Origin: Rhodospirillales bacterium
GTDB taxonomy: Bacteria > Pseudomonadota > Alphaproteobacteria > Rhodospirillales > UBA2165
Direction: 5' to 3'
Assembly: GCA_022822205.1 (NCBI GenBank)
Contig: JAJECC010000103.1
Coordinates: 1 to 48,980 of the forward strand
Length of the DNA: 48,980 nt
Shown one piece after another: positions 25,410 to 34,034 of the stretch. Each line of letters begins with the position of its first letter. The stretch's first letter is position 1. The position numbers and the translations under genes were made by a program. The notes beneath the pieces are model-generated. The model saw nothing but the letters and a program-made list of their open reading frames with translations, made no database searches and was not told where the DNA came from.

Positions 25410-25823
25410 ATGTCCGAGAAAGCGCCAATCCCCGCCCAAGGTTTGGATCACGTGTCGATTGCGGTTCCCGATCTGGAGGCCGCCATCCGGCTCTATCGGG
25501 AGCGGTTCGGCTGCCGGGTGAGCAAGCCCTCCGAAAATCGCCGCCAGGGCGTTCGCATGGTGATGATCCAGCTGGAGAACGCCCGAATCGAACTCATGGA
25601 GCCTCTTGGCGAGGACTCGCCCATCGCCAGGTTTCTGGAACGCAATCCGGCGGGCGGCATCCATCATTTTTGTCTGACCACCCCGGACGTGGACGAAGCC
25701 GCCGCCGCCGCAAACGAGAAGGGAGTCCGCGTCCTCGGCGAGCCGACGCCGGATAGCCGTCTATTCTTCATTCATCCCAAGGATTCCATGGGCGCCCTCA
25801 TCGAAATCGAAGAAACCCACTAA
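25410..25823 (+). CDS. Methylmalonyl-CoA epimerase-like VOC protein
   Basis: A 137-residue VOC protein with the epimerase pattern: GLDHVSIAVPDLEAAIRLY (first metal His), QLENARIELMEPLGEDSPIARFLERN, GGIHHFCLTTPDV (second metal His) and the C-terminal IEIEETH (metal Glu). Methylmalonyl-CoA mutase genes are not present, so it may epimerise a different 2-branched acyl-CoA in this operon. It begins 3 bp after the FAH gene. Confidence 0.88.
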   Translation: MSEKAPIPAQGLDHVSIAVPDLEAAIRLYRERFGCRVSKPSENRRQGVRMVMIQLENARIELMEPLGEDSPIARFLERNPAGGIHHFCLTTPDVDEAAAAANEKGVRVLGEPTPDSRLFFIHPKDSMGALIEIEETH

Positions 25824-25851
25824 CCCGACCCACGCACAAGGGAGAAAACCC

Positions 25852-26721
25852 GTGCCGCTTGAACGCAGCTACAACGAAATTCTGTTCGAGGTGAAGGACG
25901 ACGTCGCCTGGATCACCATCAACCGCCCGGAGGTGATGAACGCCTTCCGCGAGCAGACCCTGGACGAACTCATCGATGCGGTGAAGTCGATCCGCGAGGA
26001 CCAGTCCATCGTCGCCGGCGTCATCACCGGCGCGGGCGACAAGGCGTTCTCCGCCGGCGGCGACTTCCACGCCATGATGAAGCTCAACCGCGCCAACGCG
26101 ATGCACTGGAACGACCGGATGCTCGGGCTCGCCATGGCCATTCGCGGCGCCACGGTGCCGATGATCGCGATGGTTCACGGCTACTGCATGGGCGGCGGCC
26201 ACGAACTGGCGCTCTGGTGCGACCTGGTGATCTCGGCCGATGACGGCATTTTCGGCCAGACCGGCGCCAAGGTCGGCGCCTGCCCGACAGTCGGCGCGAC
26301 CCAGTACATTCCGCGCCTTATCGGCGACCGGCTGGCCAAGGAAATGATATTCCTCTGCCGGCGGTTCAGCGCCGAGGAGGCCGCCGAGATCGGCCTCATC
26401 AACAAGGTCGTACCCAAAGCCAATCTTCGCGAGGAGACGGAGGCCTGGTGCCGGCAAATCAAGGGCTATTCGGGCCAGACCCTGCGGGCAACCAAGAAGT
26501 CCCTCAACTTCGAATCCGACGAATTGTACGCATCCTGGCAGCAGGGTATGGAACTGCTGGCCGAGATCTGGGGTTCCGAGGAGTCCCTGGAAGGCATGAA
26601 CGCGTTCCTGGAGAAACGGCCGGCCGATTTCCACAAATTCCGGCTCCAGCGGAAAGAGAAGGTCGACACCTATCTCGATGATCTGGCGAATGACCGCAAT
26701 ATGGCGCCGCCCAGGGGCTGA
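25852..26721 (+). CDS. Enoyl-CoA hydratase/isomerase (crotonase) family, MenB/BadI-like branch
   Basis: A 289-residue crotonase. The oxyanion-hole segments are KAFSAGGDFHAM and GYCMGGGHELALWCDLVIS. FGQTGAKVGACPTVGATQYIPR together with RRFSAEEAAEIGLINKVVP matches the dihydroxynaphthoyl-CoA synthase/2-ketocyclohexanecarboxyl-CoA hydrolase branch better than simple hydratases. That suggests ring formation or ring opening, or C-C bond hydrolysis. It starts with GTG at 25852 preceded by GGGAG. The C-terminus is longer than in minimal crotonases. It is followed after 3 bp by a CoA transferase. Confidence 0.9.
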   Translation: MPLERSYNEILFEVKDDVAWITINRPEVMNAFREQTLDELIDAVKSIREDQSIVAGVITGAGDKAFSAGGDFHAMMKLNRANAMHWNDRMLGLAMAIRGATVPMIAMVHGYCMGGGHELALWCDLVISADDGIFGQTGAKVGACPTVGATQYIPRLIGDRLAKEMIFLCRRFSAEEAAEIGLINKVVPKANLREETEAWCRQIKGYSGQTLRATKKSLNFESDELYASWQQGMELLAEIWGSEESLEGMNAFLEKRPADFHKFRLQRKEKVDTYLDDLANDRNMAPPRG

Positions 26722-26724
26722 TCC

Positions 26725-27927
26725 ATGAATTCGGATATCCAGGGTGCGCTCCACGGCATCCGGGTGATCGACCTCACCCGGATACTCGCCGGGCCGTTCT
26801 GCACCATGAATTTGGGCGACATGGGCGCCGGGATCATCAAAATCGAGCAGCCCGGCCGGGGCGACGATACCCGAAGCTGGGGCCCTCCCTTCGCCGGCGG
26901 CGAAGCGGCCTATTTCCTGGGCATCAACCGCAACAAGCGGAGCGTGACCCTCAATCTGAAAGACGAGCGCGGGCGGGAAATCCTGCGCAAACTGCTCGCC
27001 GGCGCCGACGTCCTGATCGAAAACTTCAAGCCCGGCCAGATGGACGGCTGGGGCTTCACCCGCGCATGGATGGAGGAGAACGCGCCGCAGGCGGTGCACT
27101 GTTCGATCACCGGCTATGGCGACAAGGGACCCAAGGGCGGCATGCCGGGCTACGACTTCCTGCTGCAAGCCGAAAGCGGACTCATGAGCATCACCGGCGA
27201 GAAGGATGGCGGCCCGACCAAGCTCGGCGTCGCCATCGTCGACGTGTGCACCGGCCAATACGCGGCGATGACAATTCTGGCCGCCCTCCAGGCGCGCCAC
27301 CGCACCGGCAAGGGGCAAAGGATCGATCTGTCGCTGTTCAACACCTCGCTGTCCATGCTGATCAACGTGGCGTCCAACCATTTGATCGGCGGCGGCCGGC
27401 CGGGCCGGTTCGGCAACGGCCACCCGAACGTCGTGCCGTACGCCGACTATCCCTGCGCCGAGGGGGAAATCGCGCTGGCGGTCGGCAACGACCTTCAGTT
27501 CGGGAAGTTCGCGGGACTGGTCGGACATCCGGAATGGGCCGCGGACGATCGGTTCAAGACCAACGCGGGGCGGGTTACGAACCGCGACAAGCTGGACCCC
27601 CTCATCATCGACGCGCTCACGGCAAGGTCCGCCGAAGACTGGATGGCTCTGTTCGAGGCCGGGGGTATTCCATGTTCGAAGGTCAATGCCGTCGACGAGT
27701 CGCTGGCGAGCGCCCAGGCGATTGCCAACGACATGGTCGTGGAGATGGATCACCCGACGGCGGGACCGATCCGCGCCCTGGGAATCCCGTACGGGTTCTC
27801 CGATACGCCGGCCGGGGTGCAGTCGCCGCCGCCGGTTCTGGGCGCCGATACGGACGACGTCCTGGCCGAATTGGCGGAGTTGAGCGCCGGGGAAATCGCC
27901 GCGCTTCGGGAAGACGGCGTCGTCTAG
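26725..27927 (+). CDS. CaiB/BaiF (family III) CoA-transferase
   Basis: A 400-residue CoA-transferase with the family N-terminus GIRVIDLTRILAGPFCTMNLGDMGA, IKIEQPGRGDDTRSW, NRNKRSVTLNL and the catalytic Asp in PGYDFLLQAESG. It moves CoA between carboxylic acids. As the last gene of the tctCBA-FAH-epimerase-crotonase run it probably activates the imported acid to its CoA ester. It converges on a quinone-reductase-like gene, with 7 bp between stop codons. Confidence 0.93.
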   Translation: MNSDIQGALHGIRVIDLTRILAGPFCTMNLGDMGAGIIKIEQPGRGDDTRSWGPPFAGGEAAYFLGINRNKRSVTLNLKDERGREILRKLLAGADVLIENFKPGQMDGWGFTRAWMEENAPQAVHCSITGYGDKGPKGGMPGYDFLLQAESGLMSITGEKDGGPTKLGVAIVDVCTGQYAAMTILAALQARHRTGKGQRIDLSLFNTSLSMLINVASNHLIGGGRPGRFGNGHPNVVPYADYPCAEGEIALAVGNDLQFGKFAGLVGHPEWAADDRFKTNAGRVTNRDKLDPLIIDALTARSAEDWMALFEAGGIPCSKVNAVDESLASAQAIANDMVVEMDHPTAGPIRALGIPYGFSDTPAGVQSPPPVLGADTDDVLAELAELSAGEIAALREDGVV

Positions 27928-27934
27928 CAGGCTG

Positions 27935-28864
27935 TTAGCGGACGACGAGGACGATCTTCCCCCGGACGTGCCCGGTGGCGCTCAATTCATGGGCGGCGCG
28001 GATTTCCGATAGAGGCATTTCCCGGATTTCCGGCGGCCTGATCGCGCCATCCGAATAAAGTTCGGCGATCCGGCGCATATATTTGCCGTCCCGGGCCACA
28101 TTCGGATGCAGGACCTCGATGTCGTCCCGGCCCACTTCGGCGCCTGCCGGCGGCGGCGCGTTCCACGCCAGCCGCCCGCCGGATTTCAGCACGCCATACG
28201 ACCGCACCTGAACCTCGCCGCCGATCAGATCATAGACCGCGTCGACGTCCGACACCGCCTCGGTGAAATCCGTTTCGTTGTAATCGATCACCTCGTCGGC
28301 CCCGAGGCTCTTGAGGTAATCATGGTTTCGGCCGCTCGCGGTGGTGACGACATGCGCGCCCATATGGCGCGCGAATTGAACGGCGAAATTACCCACGCCG
28401 CCGGCGCCGCCCTGGATCAGGATGGTTTCCCCTTTTTTCAGCCCGAGATACTCCTCGATGGAAATCATGGCCGTAAGGCCGGTCAGGGCGAGGGCCGCGG
28501 CTTCGGCGTGCGACATGGCGTCGGGCTTCCTGCCGCAGAGATCGGCGCGGATCGCCAAGCGTTCGGCATAACACCCTTCCTGACCGGTGTCGGTAACCCC
28601 GAATACGGCATCCCCGACCGACAGGCCGGATACCCCGTCGCCCAGTTCGGCGACGACGCCGGAGAAATCCCGGCCCAGAATGTGAGGGAACGCGGCCTTG
28701 ACGGCGTCCCGGCGGCGGCCTTCGCGAACCTTCCAATCCGCCGGGTTCACGGTCGCCCGGTGGATGTCGACCAGCACCTGCCCGGCGGCGGGAATGGGAT
28801 CATCGGTTTCTTCGAAATCCAGAACCTCGGCACCGCCGAAGTCCTTCATCAAGACGGCTTTCAT
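27935..28864 (-). CDS. Zinc-independent MDR-family NADPH:quinone reductase-like oxidoreductase
   Basis: A 309-residue medium-chain reductase: an N-terminal GroES-like domain (MKAVLMKDFGGAEVLDFEE, then HILGRDFSGVVAELG) and a Rossmann domain with LIQGGAGGVGNFAVQFARHMGAHVVTTAS. Zinc-binding cysteines are absent, as in quinone reductase and enoyl reductase groups. It is the last gene of the minus-strand transporter operon; the substrate is unknown. Confidence 0.9.
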   Translation of the reverse strand: MKAVLMKDFGGAEVLDFEETDDPIPAAGQVLVDIHRATVNPADWKVREGRRRDAVKAAFPHILGRDFSGVVAELGDGVSGLSVGDAVFGVTDTGQEGCYAERLAIRADLCGRKPDAMSHAEAAALALTGLTAMISIEEYLGLKKGETILIQGGAGGVGNFAVQFARHMGAHVVTTASGRNHDYLKSLGADEVIDYNETDFTEAVSDVDAVYDLIGGEVQVRSYGVLKSGGRLAWNAPPPAGAEVGRDDIEVLHPNVARDGKYMRRIAELYSDGAIRPPEIREMPLSEIRAAHELSATGHVRGKIVLVVR

Positions 28865-28905
28865 GCGCTTTACCTAACTGACGATCGGGTTGCGGCGGCA
28901 GGCAA

Positions 28906-29691
28906 TCATGCCGCCAGCGTTTTCATCCATTCGAGCGACTCGAGTGTCGGCACCGTCGGCATGTATTCCAGCGCCACCCACTTGTCGTACCCCAGGTCAT
29001 CGAGATCCTTGAGAAATGTCCCGTAGTCGATCTCGCCGGTTCCCGGTTCGCCGCGGCCGGGCGTATCGGCAATCTGAATGTTGCCGATCAGGTCCAGATG
29101 TTCGCGAATGACCGCGATCATGTCCGGCTCCGTCGTGTACATATGATAAACGTCGTACTCGATGCCGATATTGGGATGACCGACGGCGTCGATAACCTCC
29201 ATGATCTCGGCGGTATCGCGAAGAATGGAATTGGGCCGGATATCGGGATTGAGCGCCTCGATCAGGACCGGCACGCCGATATCCCCCATGGCGTCGCCGA
29301 CCGCCGGCAGATTTTCCTTGAAGACGTCAATCGCCTCCGCACGGGAAACCCCCTCGGGCGGCATATAGGCCGGAATGACGAAGCCGGTGGGTTTGAGCGC
29401 CGAGGCGTATTTGACCCCGGCCGCCAGGTTTTCCTTGAAAGCCTCCTGCCTGCCGGGCGCCGCCATCACCAGCGGCCCCATTTGGATGCCCTCGCCGACG
29501 GCGATATTGATCACCGACATATCCTGCTCATGGGCATCCATTTCGCGCCGGATGGCATCCAGGTCCAGGTCATAGATGAAAAGGAATTCGACCGCCTTGA
29601 ACCCGGCGGCCGCCGCCGCGCCAATGCGTGCGATGGAATCTTCCTCCTCGGTGAACATCATCCCGAGGTTGGCGGAATATTTGAGTGTCAT
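28906..29691 (-). CDS. Hydroxypyruvate isomerase-family TIM-barrel protein
   Basis: A 261-residue xylose-isomerase-like barrel close to hydroxypyruvate isomerase: KYSANLGMMFTEE at the start, GFKAVEFLF, PVLIEALNPDIRP (catalytic Glu), IGIEYDVYHMY, the hallmark IADTPGRGEPGTGEIDYG and WVALEYMP (second catalytic Glu). It interconverts small aldose/ketose-like acids. It sits between a small membrane protein and a quinone reductase in an apparent ABC transporter operon, suggesting that the imported compound is a small hydroxy- or keto-compound. The gene order, not the sequence, supports that last point. Confidence 0.88.
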   Translation of the reverse strand: MTLKYSANLGMMFTEEEDSIARIGAAAAAGFKAVEFLFIYDLDLDAIRREMDAHEQDMSVINIAVGEGIQMGPLVMAAPGRQEAFKENLAAGVKYASALKPTGFVIPAYMPPEGVSRAEAIDVFKENLPAVGDAMGDIGVPVLIEALNPDIRPNSILRDTAEIMEVIDAVGHPNIGIEYDVYHMYTTEPDMIAVIREHLDLIGNIQIADTPGRGEPGTGEIDYGTFLKDLDDLGYDKWVALEYMPTVPTLESLEWMKTLAA

Positions 29692-29725
29692 GTGATCCTC
29701 GCCGGTAATAGGACTTGGTTCCGCG

Positions 29726-30136
29726 CTACTTTGCCAAATCTATGGATTTGATCCAGTACTTCCGCGACAGAAATCGAATTTCGTCGGGCGTTACTCTCCG
29801 AACGATGACCGCGTCTCCCTCCTCGCCCGACAGCGCACCCAGTTCCTGATAGATCTCCATATGGAAGGCTTCGGCTCTGAAATTCGCCGTGACGAGGATA
29901 TCGATGGTTTCGGCCCCTTGATCGATACGGGCCTGAACGTCGCCGGCGATGCGGGATGGGCCGGTAATGTACCCATATGCCTGGAATGCGATGACGAAAG
30001 CCGCGACCAGGCTGACGAACCGGACGTCCCGCCGGTGATACCACCGCCGGCGCCTGAAGCCGGTCTCGCTGACCACGCCCGACTGATATTCGCCCGCGAG
30101 AACGTTGCCCTCGGCGTCGGTCTGTGCACGCGCCAT
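29726..30136 (-). CDS. Unrecognised small membrane protein in an ABC transporter operon
   Basis: 136 residues, not matched to a family I know. Seen: a polar N-terminus of about 37 residues with a basic RRRRWYHRRD patch, one hydrophobic segment (about 40-58, VSLVAAFVIAFQAYGYITG), then a soluble part with IDILVTANFRAEAFHMEIYQEL and a basic C-terminus. It starts 1 bp after the stop of the downstream-most permease, so it is almost certainly translated from the same message. It could be a transporter-associated subunit. No signal peptidase site is evident. Confidence 0.7.
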   Translation of the reverse strand: MARAQTDAEGNVLAGEYQSGVVSETGFRRRRWYHRRDVRFVSLVAAFVIAFQAYGYITGPSRIAGDVQARIDQGAETIDILVTANFRAEAFHMEIYQELGALSGEEGDAVIVRRVTPDEIRFLSRKYWIKSIDLAK

Positions 30137-30137
30137 C

Positions 30138-31001
30138 CTAGGTCGGCCTCCAGACCAGTCCCCAACGCTCCACCGTCCATTTCTCCAGGGGCGCCAACAG
30201 ATACTTGTCGGTGGCCATGAAGATGATGGAGATGAAGATCACGCCGAGGAAGACCTCCTCGATCTTGAACTCGGCGGCGGAGGTGAAGATCATGAACCCG
30301 AGGCCGCTGTCACCGCCGATCATCTCGGCCGCGATCAGCGCCCGCCAGCCGAACCCCATGGACATGCGCATGCCGGTGATGATCGAGGGCATGGCCCCCG
30401 GCAAATAGACCTGCTTGATCACATCCCAGCGACTGCCGCCCATGGTCAGCACGCTCTCCTCGTAGACCTTGGCGACCGAACGGACGCCAAGCATGGAGTT
30501 GAAGAACATCAGCCAGAAAATGGTGTTCAGCATGATGAACAACGTGGTCACCCAGCCGACGCCGAACCACACGATCGCCAGCGGGATCCAGGCGATACCC
30601 GAGATCGAATTGGCGAACACGCCGACCGGCTCGAGGAATTTGGAGAGCGTCCGGCTCATCCCGCAAAGAATGCCGAAGGCGATGCCCAGCGGCAGACCGA
30701 CGATTGCCGCCAATATCACCCGTCCAACGCTGGAAAACACATGGGTGGTGATCAGACAGCTATTGTCCAGCATGACCAGAGCGACGAACCCGGCGCAATC
30801 CTCCTGCAGGAAGAAGATCGCCTCCCAGACATCACCGATGGGCGGAATGAACACCGGCGGCAGCCAGTCGAACACCGTATTGGCGTGCCAAATGGCGATC
30901 ATCACCGCGAACGGGATGGACCCCAGGATAATCTTGCGGAGCCGTTGGCGCCCAAAGCGCCGCTGGATGGCAATGGAGAGATTTCCGACCGCCGTGGTCA
31001 T
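30138..31001 (-). CDS. ABC transporter permease, SsuC/TauC type (second permease)
   Basis: A 287-residue inner-membrane permease with about six hydrophobic helices. The ATPase-contact loop is EESVLTMGGSRWDVIKQVYLPGAMPSIITGMR (EAA motif, about 180-210), and the late segment is GWRALIAAEMIGGDSGLGFMI. The ATG at 31001 overlaps the stop of the other permease (ATGA), so it is preferred over upstream codons. Two different permeases imply a heterodimeric channel, which differs from the usual single TauC. Confidence 0.92.
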   Translation of the reverse strand: MTTAVGNLSIAIQRRFGRQRLRKIILGSIPFAVMIAIWHANTVFDWLPPVFIPPIGDVWEAIFFLQEDCAGFVALVMLDNSCLITTHVFSSVGRVILAAIVGLPLGIAFGILCGMSRTLSKFLEPVGVFANSISGIAWIPLAIVWFGVGWVTTLFIMLNTIFWLMFFNSMLGVRSVAKVYEESVLTMGGSRWDVIKQVYLPGAMPSIITGMRMSMGFGWRALIAAEMIGGDSGLGFMIFTSAAEFKIEEVFLGVIFISIIFMATDKYLLAPLEKWTVERWGLVWRPT

Positions 31002-31792
31002 CGCTGCACCAGCCCCCATCTCTCGATGGTGTCGGCTTCGATGGGCCGCAGCAGATAATGATCGAGAATGATCCAGGTCAGTCCGATCATCACCATGCCC
31101 AGAATCACCTCGGCGGTCCGGTCCGCGTCCTGGCCGGTGAAAATCATCCAGCCCAGGCCCTGCCGGCCGGCCAGCATTTCACCGGCGATCACCGCCCGCC
31201 AGGCAAAGCCGATGCTGAGGCGGGAACCCGTCGCGATATGCGGCATGGCGCCCGGAAACAGCACGTCCTTCATGATCTGATATTTGCTGGCGCCCATGGT
31301 CCGCGCCGCATTGACGTAGCGAATTGGGATTTCCCGGACGCCCGACAAAACGTTGAAGGCGATCGGGAAGAAGCTGGTGTAAAGAATGACGGCGAGAACC
31401 GTGGTGTCCGAGTTGCCCCACCAGATCACCACGATCGGAAAGATGGCGATGCCCGAGACCGACTGGAAGAAGTTCATCATCGGGTGGAACATATCCGCGA
31501 CGGTCTTGTTCAAACCGAGCAGTAAACCGAACGGGATACCGGCCGCCAAGCCGATGGAGCTTCCGATGATGAGCCGCACCAGCGTATCGCTGTAGTAGCT
31601 GGGCAGCAGCCCTTTGACGAGCATGTCCACCGACGACAACGAAACGGCCAACGGCGATGGCAGATAGCGCGCCGGATTGGGGATGGTCTCCGAGATGATC
31701 GTCCACCCGATGAGGACGACGACCACCAGGATGACCAGGTTCATGGCGTCGATTTTCAGCAGTTGCTGAAAATGCCACCACAGCCGGTCCAT
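30998..31792 (-). CDS. ABC transporter permease, SsuC/TauC type (first permease)
   Basis: A 264-residue permease with six hydrophobic segments, EAA-type loop YVNAARTMGASKYQIMKDVLFPGAMPHIATGSR and AWRAVIAGEMLAGRQGLGWMI. It is clearly homologous to the following permease. The ATG at 31792 is preceded by GGAG seven bases upstream and starts 1 bp after the ATPase stop; an alternative codon at 31810 overlaps the ATPase gene. Confidence 0.92.
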   Translation of the reverse strand: MDRLWWHFQQLLKIDAMNLVILVVVVLIGWTIISETIPNPARYLPSPLAVSLSSVDMLVKGLLPSYYSDTLVRLIIGSSIGLAAGIPFGLLLGLNKTVADMFHPMMNFFQSVSGIAIFPIVVIWWGNSDTTVLAVILYTSFFPIAFNVLSGVREIPIRYVNAARTMGASKYQIMKDVLFPGAMPHIATGSRLSIGFAWRAVIAGEMLAGRQGLGWMIFTGQDADRTAEVILGMVMIGLTWIILDHYLLRPIEADTIERWGLVQR

Positions 31793-31793
31793 G

Positions 31794-32594
31794 CTACTCC
31801 TCGACTGCAATGGATACCTCCTCGCGCACCGATGCGAGAATGCGGTCGCGGGCCGCGATGAAGATCGCGTTGTCGTTCATGGCCGTCCAGTTGCGCTGCT
31901 CGCGCGGAATACCAATCTCGACGATTTCCTTCAAACGGCCGGGCCGCGCCGAAAATACCAGGCAGCGATCGGCCAGGAACGCCGCCTCCTCCACCGAGTG
32001 AGTGATAAAGAGGATGGTCTTGTGGGTCGCCATGGCGATCCGGTTGAGCTCCTCTTGAAGGGTAATGCGGGTTTGCGCATCCACCGCCGCGAACGGTTCG
32101 TCCATCAGCATGACCACCGGATCGGCGCAAAGGGTGCGGGCCACCTGGCAGCGCTGCTTCATGCCGCCGGAAAGTTCGTGAGGAAATTTTTCTTCGAACC
32201 CGGTCAAGCCGACGAGGTCGATGAACTCCTGAACCCGCTTCTCCCGCTCGGCCTGCGGTACTTTGCGAATCTCCAGGCCGTGACCGATGTTCTTGGCAAC
32301 CGTACGCCACGGCAGGATGGCGTGCTCCTGAAAGACCACCCCCCGGTCGGGACCCGGACCATGAATAACGTTGCCGTCAACGCTCGCCGTACCGATTTTG
32401 TAGGGCAGCAGCCCGGCGAGGATGTTCAGGAGGGTGGATTTTCCGCAGCCCGACGGGCCGACGACGGAAACCAACTCTCCCTCGTAAAGCTCTAAATTAA
32501 TGTCCTCCAAGGCGTGGACCGACTCGCCGGTATATTCGTCCGGGTAATAATGCGTCAGGCCCTCAACAACGAGTTTCGGCGTCATCGAATTCAT
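31794..32594 (-). CDS. ABC transporter ATP-binding protein, SsuB/TauB/NrtD type
   Basis: A 266-residue ATPase with Walker A GPSGCGKST, VVFQEHAILPWRTVAKNI (Q-loop), signature ELSGGMKQR, Walker B VVMLMDEPFAAVD and the switch His in ITHSVEEA. This combination is typical of transporters for sulfonates, taurine, nitrate or pyrimidine precursors. Two ATGs are possible (32594 and 32585), neither with a strong ribosome-binding site. It lies 83 bp downstream of the binding-protein stop. Confidence 0.93.
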   Translation of the reverse strand: MNSMTPKLVVEGLTHYYPDEYTGESVHALEDINLELYEGELVSVVGPSGCGKSTLLNILAGLLPYKIGTASVDGNVIHGPGPDRGVVFQEHAILPWRTVAKNIGHGLEIRKVPQAEREKRVQEFIDLVGLTGFEEKFPHELSGGMKQRCQVARTLCADPVVMLMDEPFAAVDAQTRITLQEELNRIAMATHKTILFITHSVEEAAFLADRCLVFSARPGRLKEIVEIGIPREQRNWTAMNDNAIFIAARDRILASVREEVSIAVEE

Positions 32595-32677
32595 GGCAGC
32601 GCTCGTTATGATTATTTCATTGCAACAATGGCGGGCGCGAGCAACCTCACGCCCGCCATCATCCATTCGGCCTGCGG

Positions 32678-33697
32678 CTAGCTCTTGCTGAGGTCGGCGA
32701 ACCACTCCGGATGGTCCTTCATCGTGTTGTTGATGAAGGAGAAGTCGAAGTACTGATCCGGATCATAGGGTTTCTTCATCTTCTTCTGGGCGATCAGCTG
32801 CTTGACCGAGAAGTTGAAGGCCTTCTTGGTGTTCTCGCCGATCCGCACGTCGAAGACGATGTGCTTCATGGTCCGCTTCACGAGATTCTTGTCGGCGCCG
32901 CGGATGAACCGGGACCCGATTTCGGCAACCTCATCGGCGTTCTTGGGCTGGCGGATATACCAAGCGGACTGGGCCATGGCGTCGACAACGCCCTGGGTCT
33001 TCTTGCGGTCGGCATAGACCTTTTCAGGCAGGCCATGGAGGCCGGCGCAGAAGCAGACGTGGTCGCCGCCGCGGGAGACGAGGGTCGCCCCCTTCACCTT
33101 GTCGAGCGCACGCGTGAGGTTCGGCTCCCAGGCGACGATCGCGTCCACGCCACCGGTGTCCAGAACCGAGACGAGGCTCGGCGGACGGGTGTTGATGCGC
33201 TGATAGTCACGGGTGGTGATGCCGTTCTTCTCGAGGACGGTGCGGAGATACAGATCGCCGGTGCTGGCAAACGTCACGCCGACCTTCTTGCCCTTGAGAT
33301 CGTTGATGGTCTTGATGCCGGTGCCGGCGCGCGCCGCGATTCCGACGAAGTCGTCACTGGTCGATTTCAGGAATGAACCGCCGGTGTAGCCCACGAAACC
33401 GCGGACCTTGAAGCCGCGCTCCAGCGCCGCCGGCAGGTTGGTGAATGCGGCGGGAGCAAAATCCATCTCGCCGGCACGGAGCGACTTGGTGAGCGCGCCG
33501 CCGGTGTTCCGGGTCACGACCTTGGCGTCGATGCCGTTGGCCGCGAAAAAGCCCTTCGCCTGCGCGACAAACACGATCAGGCCACCGACATTGGCCGCCG
33601 CGCCGACATTAACGGTCTGCGCGTTGGCGGTCATCGCCGCTGCCATCATCGGGACAGCCGCGACGGCCGCCATTGTATATTTGAGTACTCTCTTCAT
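32678..33697 (-). CDS. ABC transporter periplasmic substrate-binding protein, NMT1/TauA/SsuA-like
   Basis: A 339-residue secreted protein with signal peptide (MKRVLKYTMAAVAAVPMMAAA...ANAQ, cleavage at about 27). The core has NVGAAANVGGLIVFVAQAKGFFAANGI, GEMDFAPAAFTNLPAALERG, DLKGKKVGVTFASTGDLYLRTVL and DAIVAWEPNL, characteristic of the SsuA/THI5-NMT1 fold. The ATG at 33697 has a near-perfect AGGGAGGCG site. First gene of the operon. An operator-like palindrome lies 140 bp upstream. Confidence 0.92.
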   Translation of the reverse strand: MKRVLKYTMAAVAAVPMMAAAMTANAQTVNVGAAANVGGLIVFVAQAKGFFAANGIDAKVVTRNTGGALTKSLRAGEMDFAPAAFTNLPAALERGFKVRGFVGYTGGSFLKSTSDDFVGIAARAGTGIKTINDLKGKKVGVTFASTGDLYLRTVLEKNGITTRDYQRINTRPPSLVSVLDTGGVDAIVAWEPNLTRALDKVKGATLVSRGGDHVCFCAGLHGLPEKVYADRKKTQGVVDAMAQSAWYIRQPKNADEVAEIGSRFIRGADKNLVKRTMKHIVFDVRIGENTKKAFNFSVKQLIAQKKMKKPYDPDQYFDFSFINNTMKDHPEWFADLSKS

Positions 33698-34034
33698 AAA
33701 CGCCTCCCTAAGGCACTTGGGTGAAACACTCGCGACCATTCCGCAAATGCGGCCGTCACGAATACGAACGAAGTAACCTGCCTATTCCCCTTTACGGGCA
33801 TTGTGCAAACGACTACACACCGTCCTTCTAAGGAATAGACTTATATAAGACCATAAACAATATAATCGCGTTTGTTTGAATACGGTACCTACTTGCGCAT
33901 AACGCACCCATCGGAAATCACCCCCGTATGGAACATGCGATCCGGGGATTGATTAATCCACGGCAAACAATATTTTGCGAAACTCCGGCGCCGGGAGGCG
34001 TAGGCGCCGGCCTCCGAATCAAAGGGTTGAATGC
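33698..34034. other. AT-rich divergent promoter region
   Basis: This 337-bp gap between the ABC transporter operon (minus) and a MocA oxidoreductase (plus) contains no gene that I can support. It is markedly AT-rich at about 33825-33880 and carries the palindromic site at 33838-33851. It is likely to hold both promoters. Confidence 0.7.
33838..33851. promoter_or_regulatory. Operator-like palindrome
   Basis: GACTTATATAAGAC matches GTCTTATATAAGAC at 13 of 14 positions. It is in the divergent region, 140 bp from the binding-protein start and 183 bp from the MocA-type oxidoreductase start, so either or both may be controlled. Confidence 0.65.
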
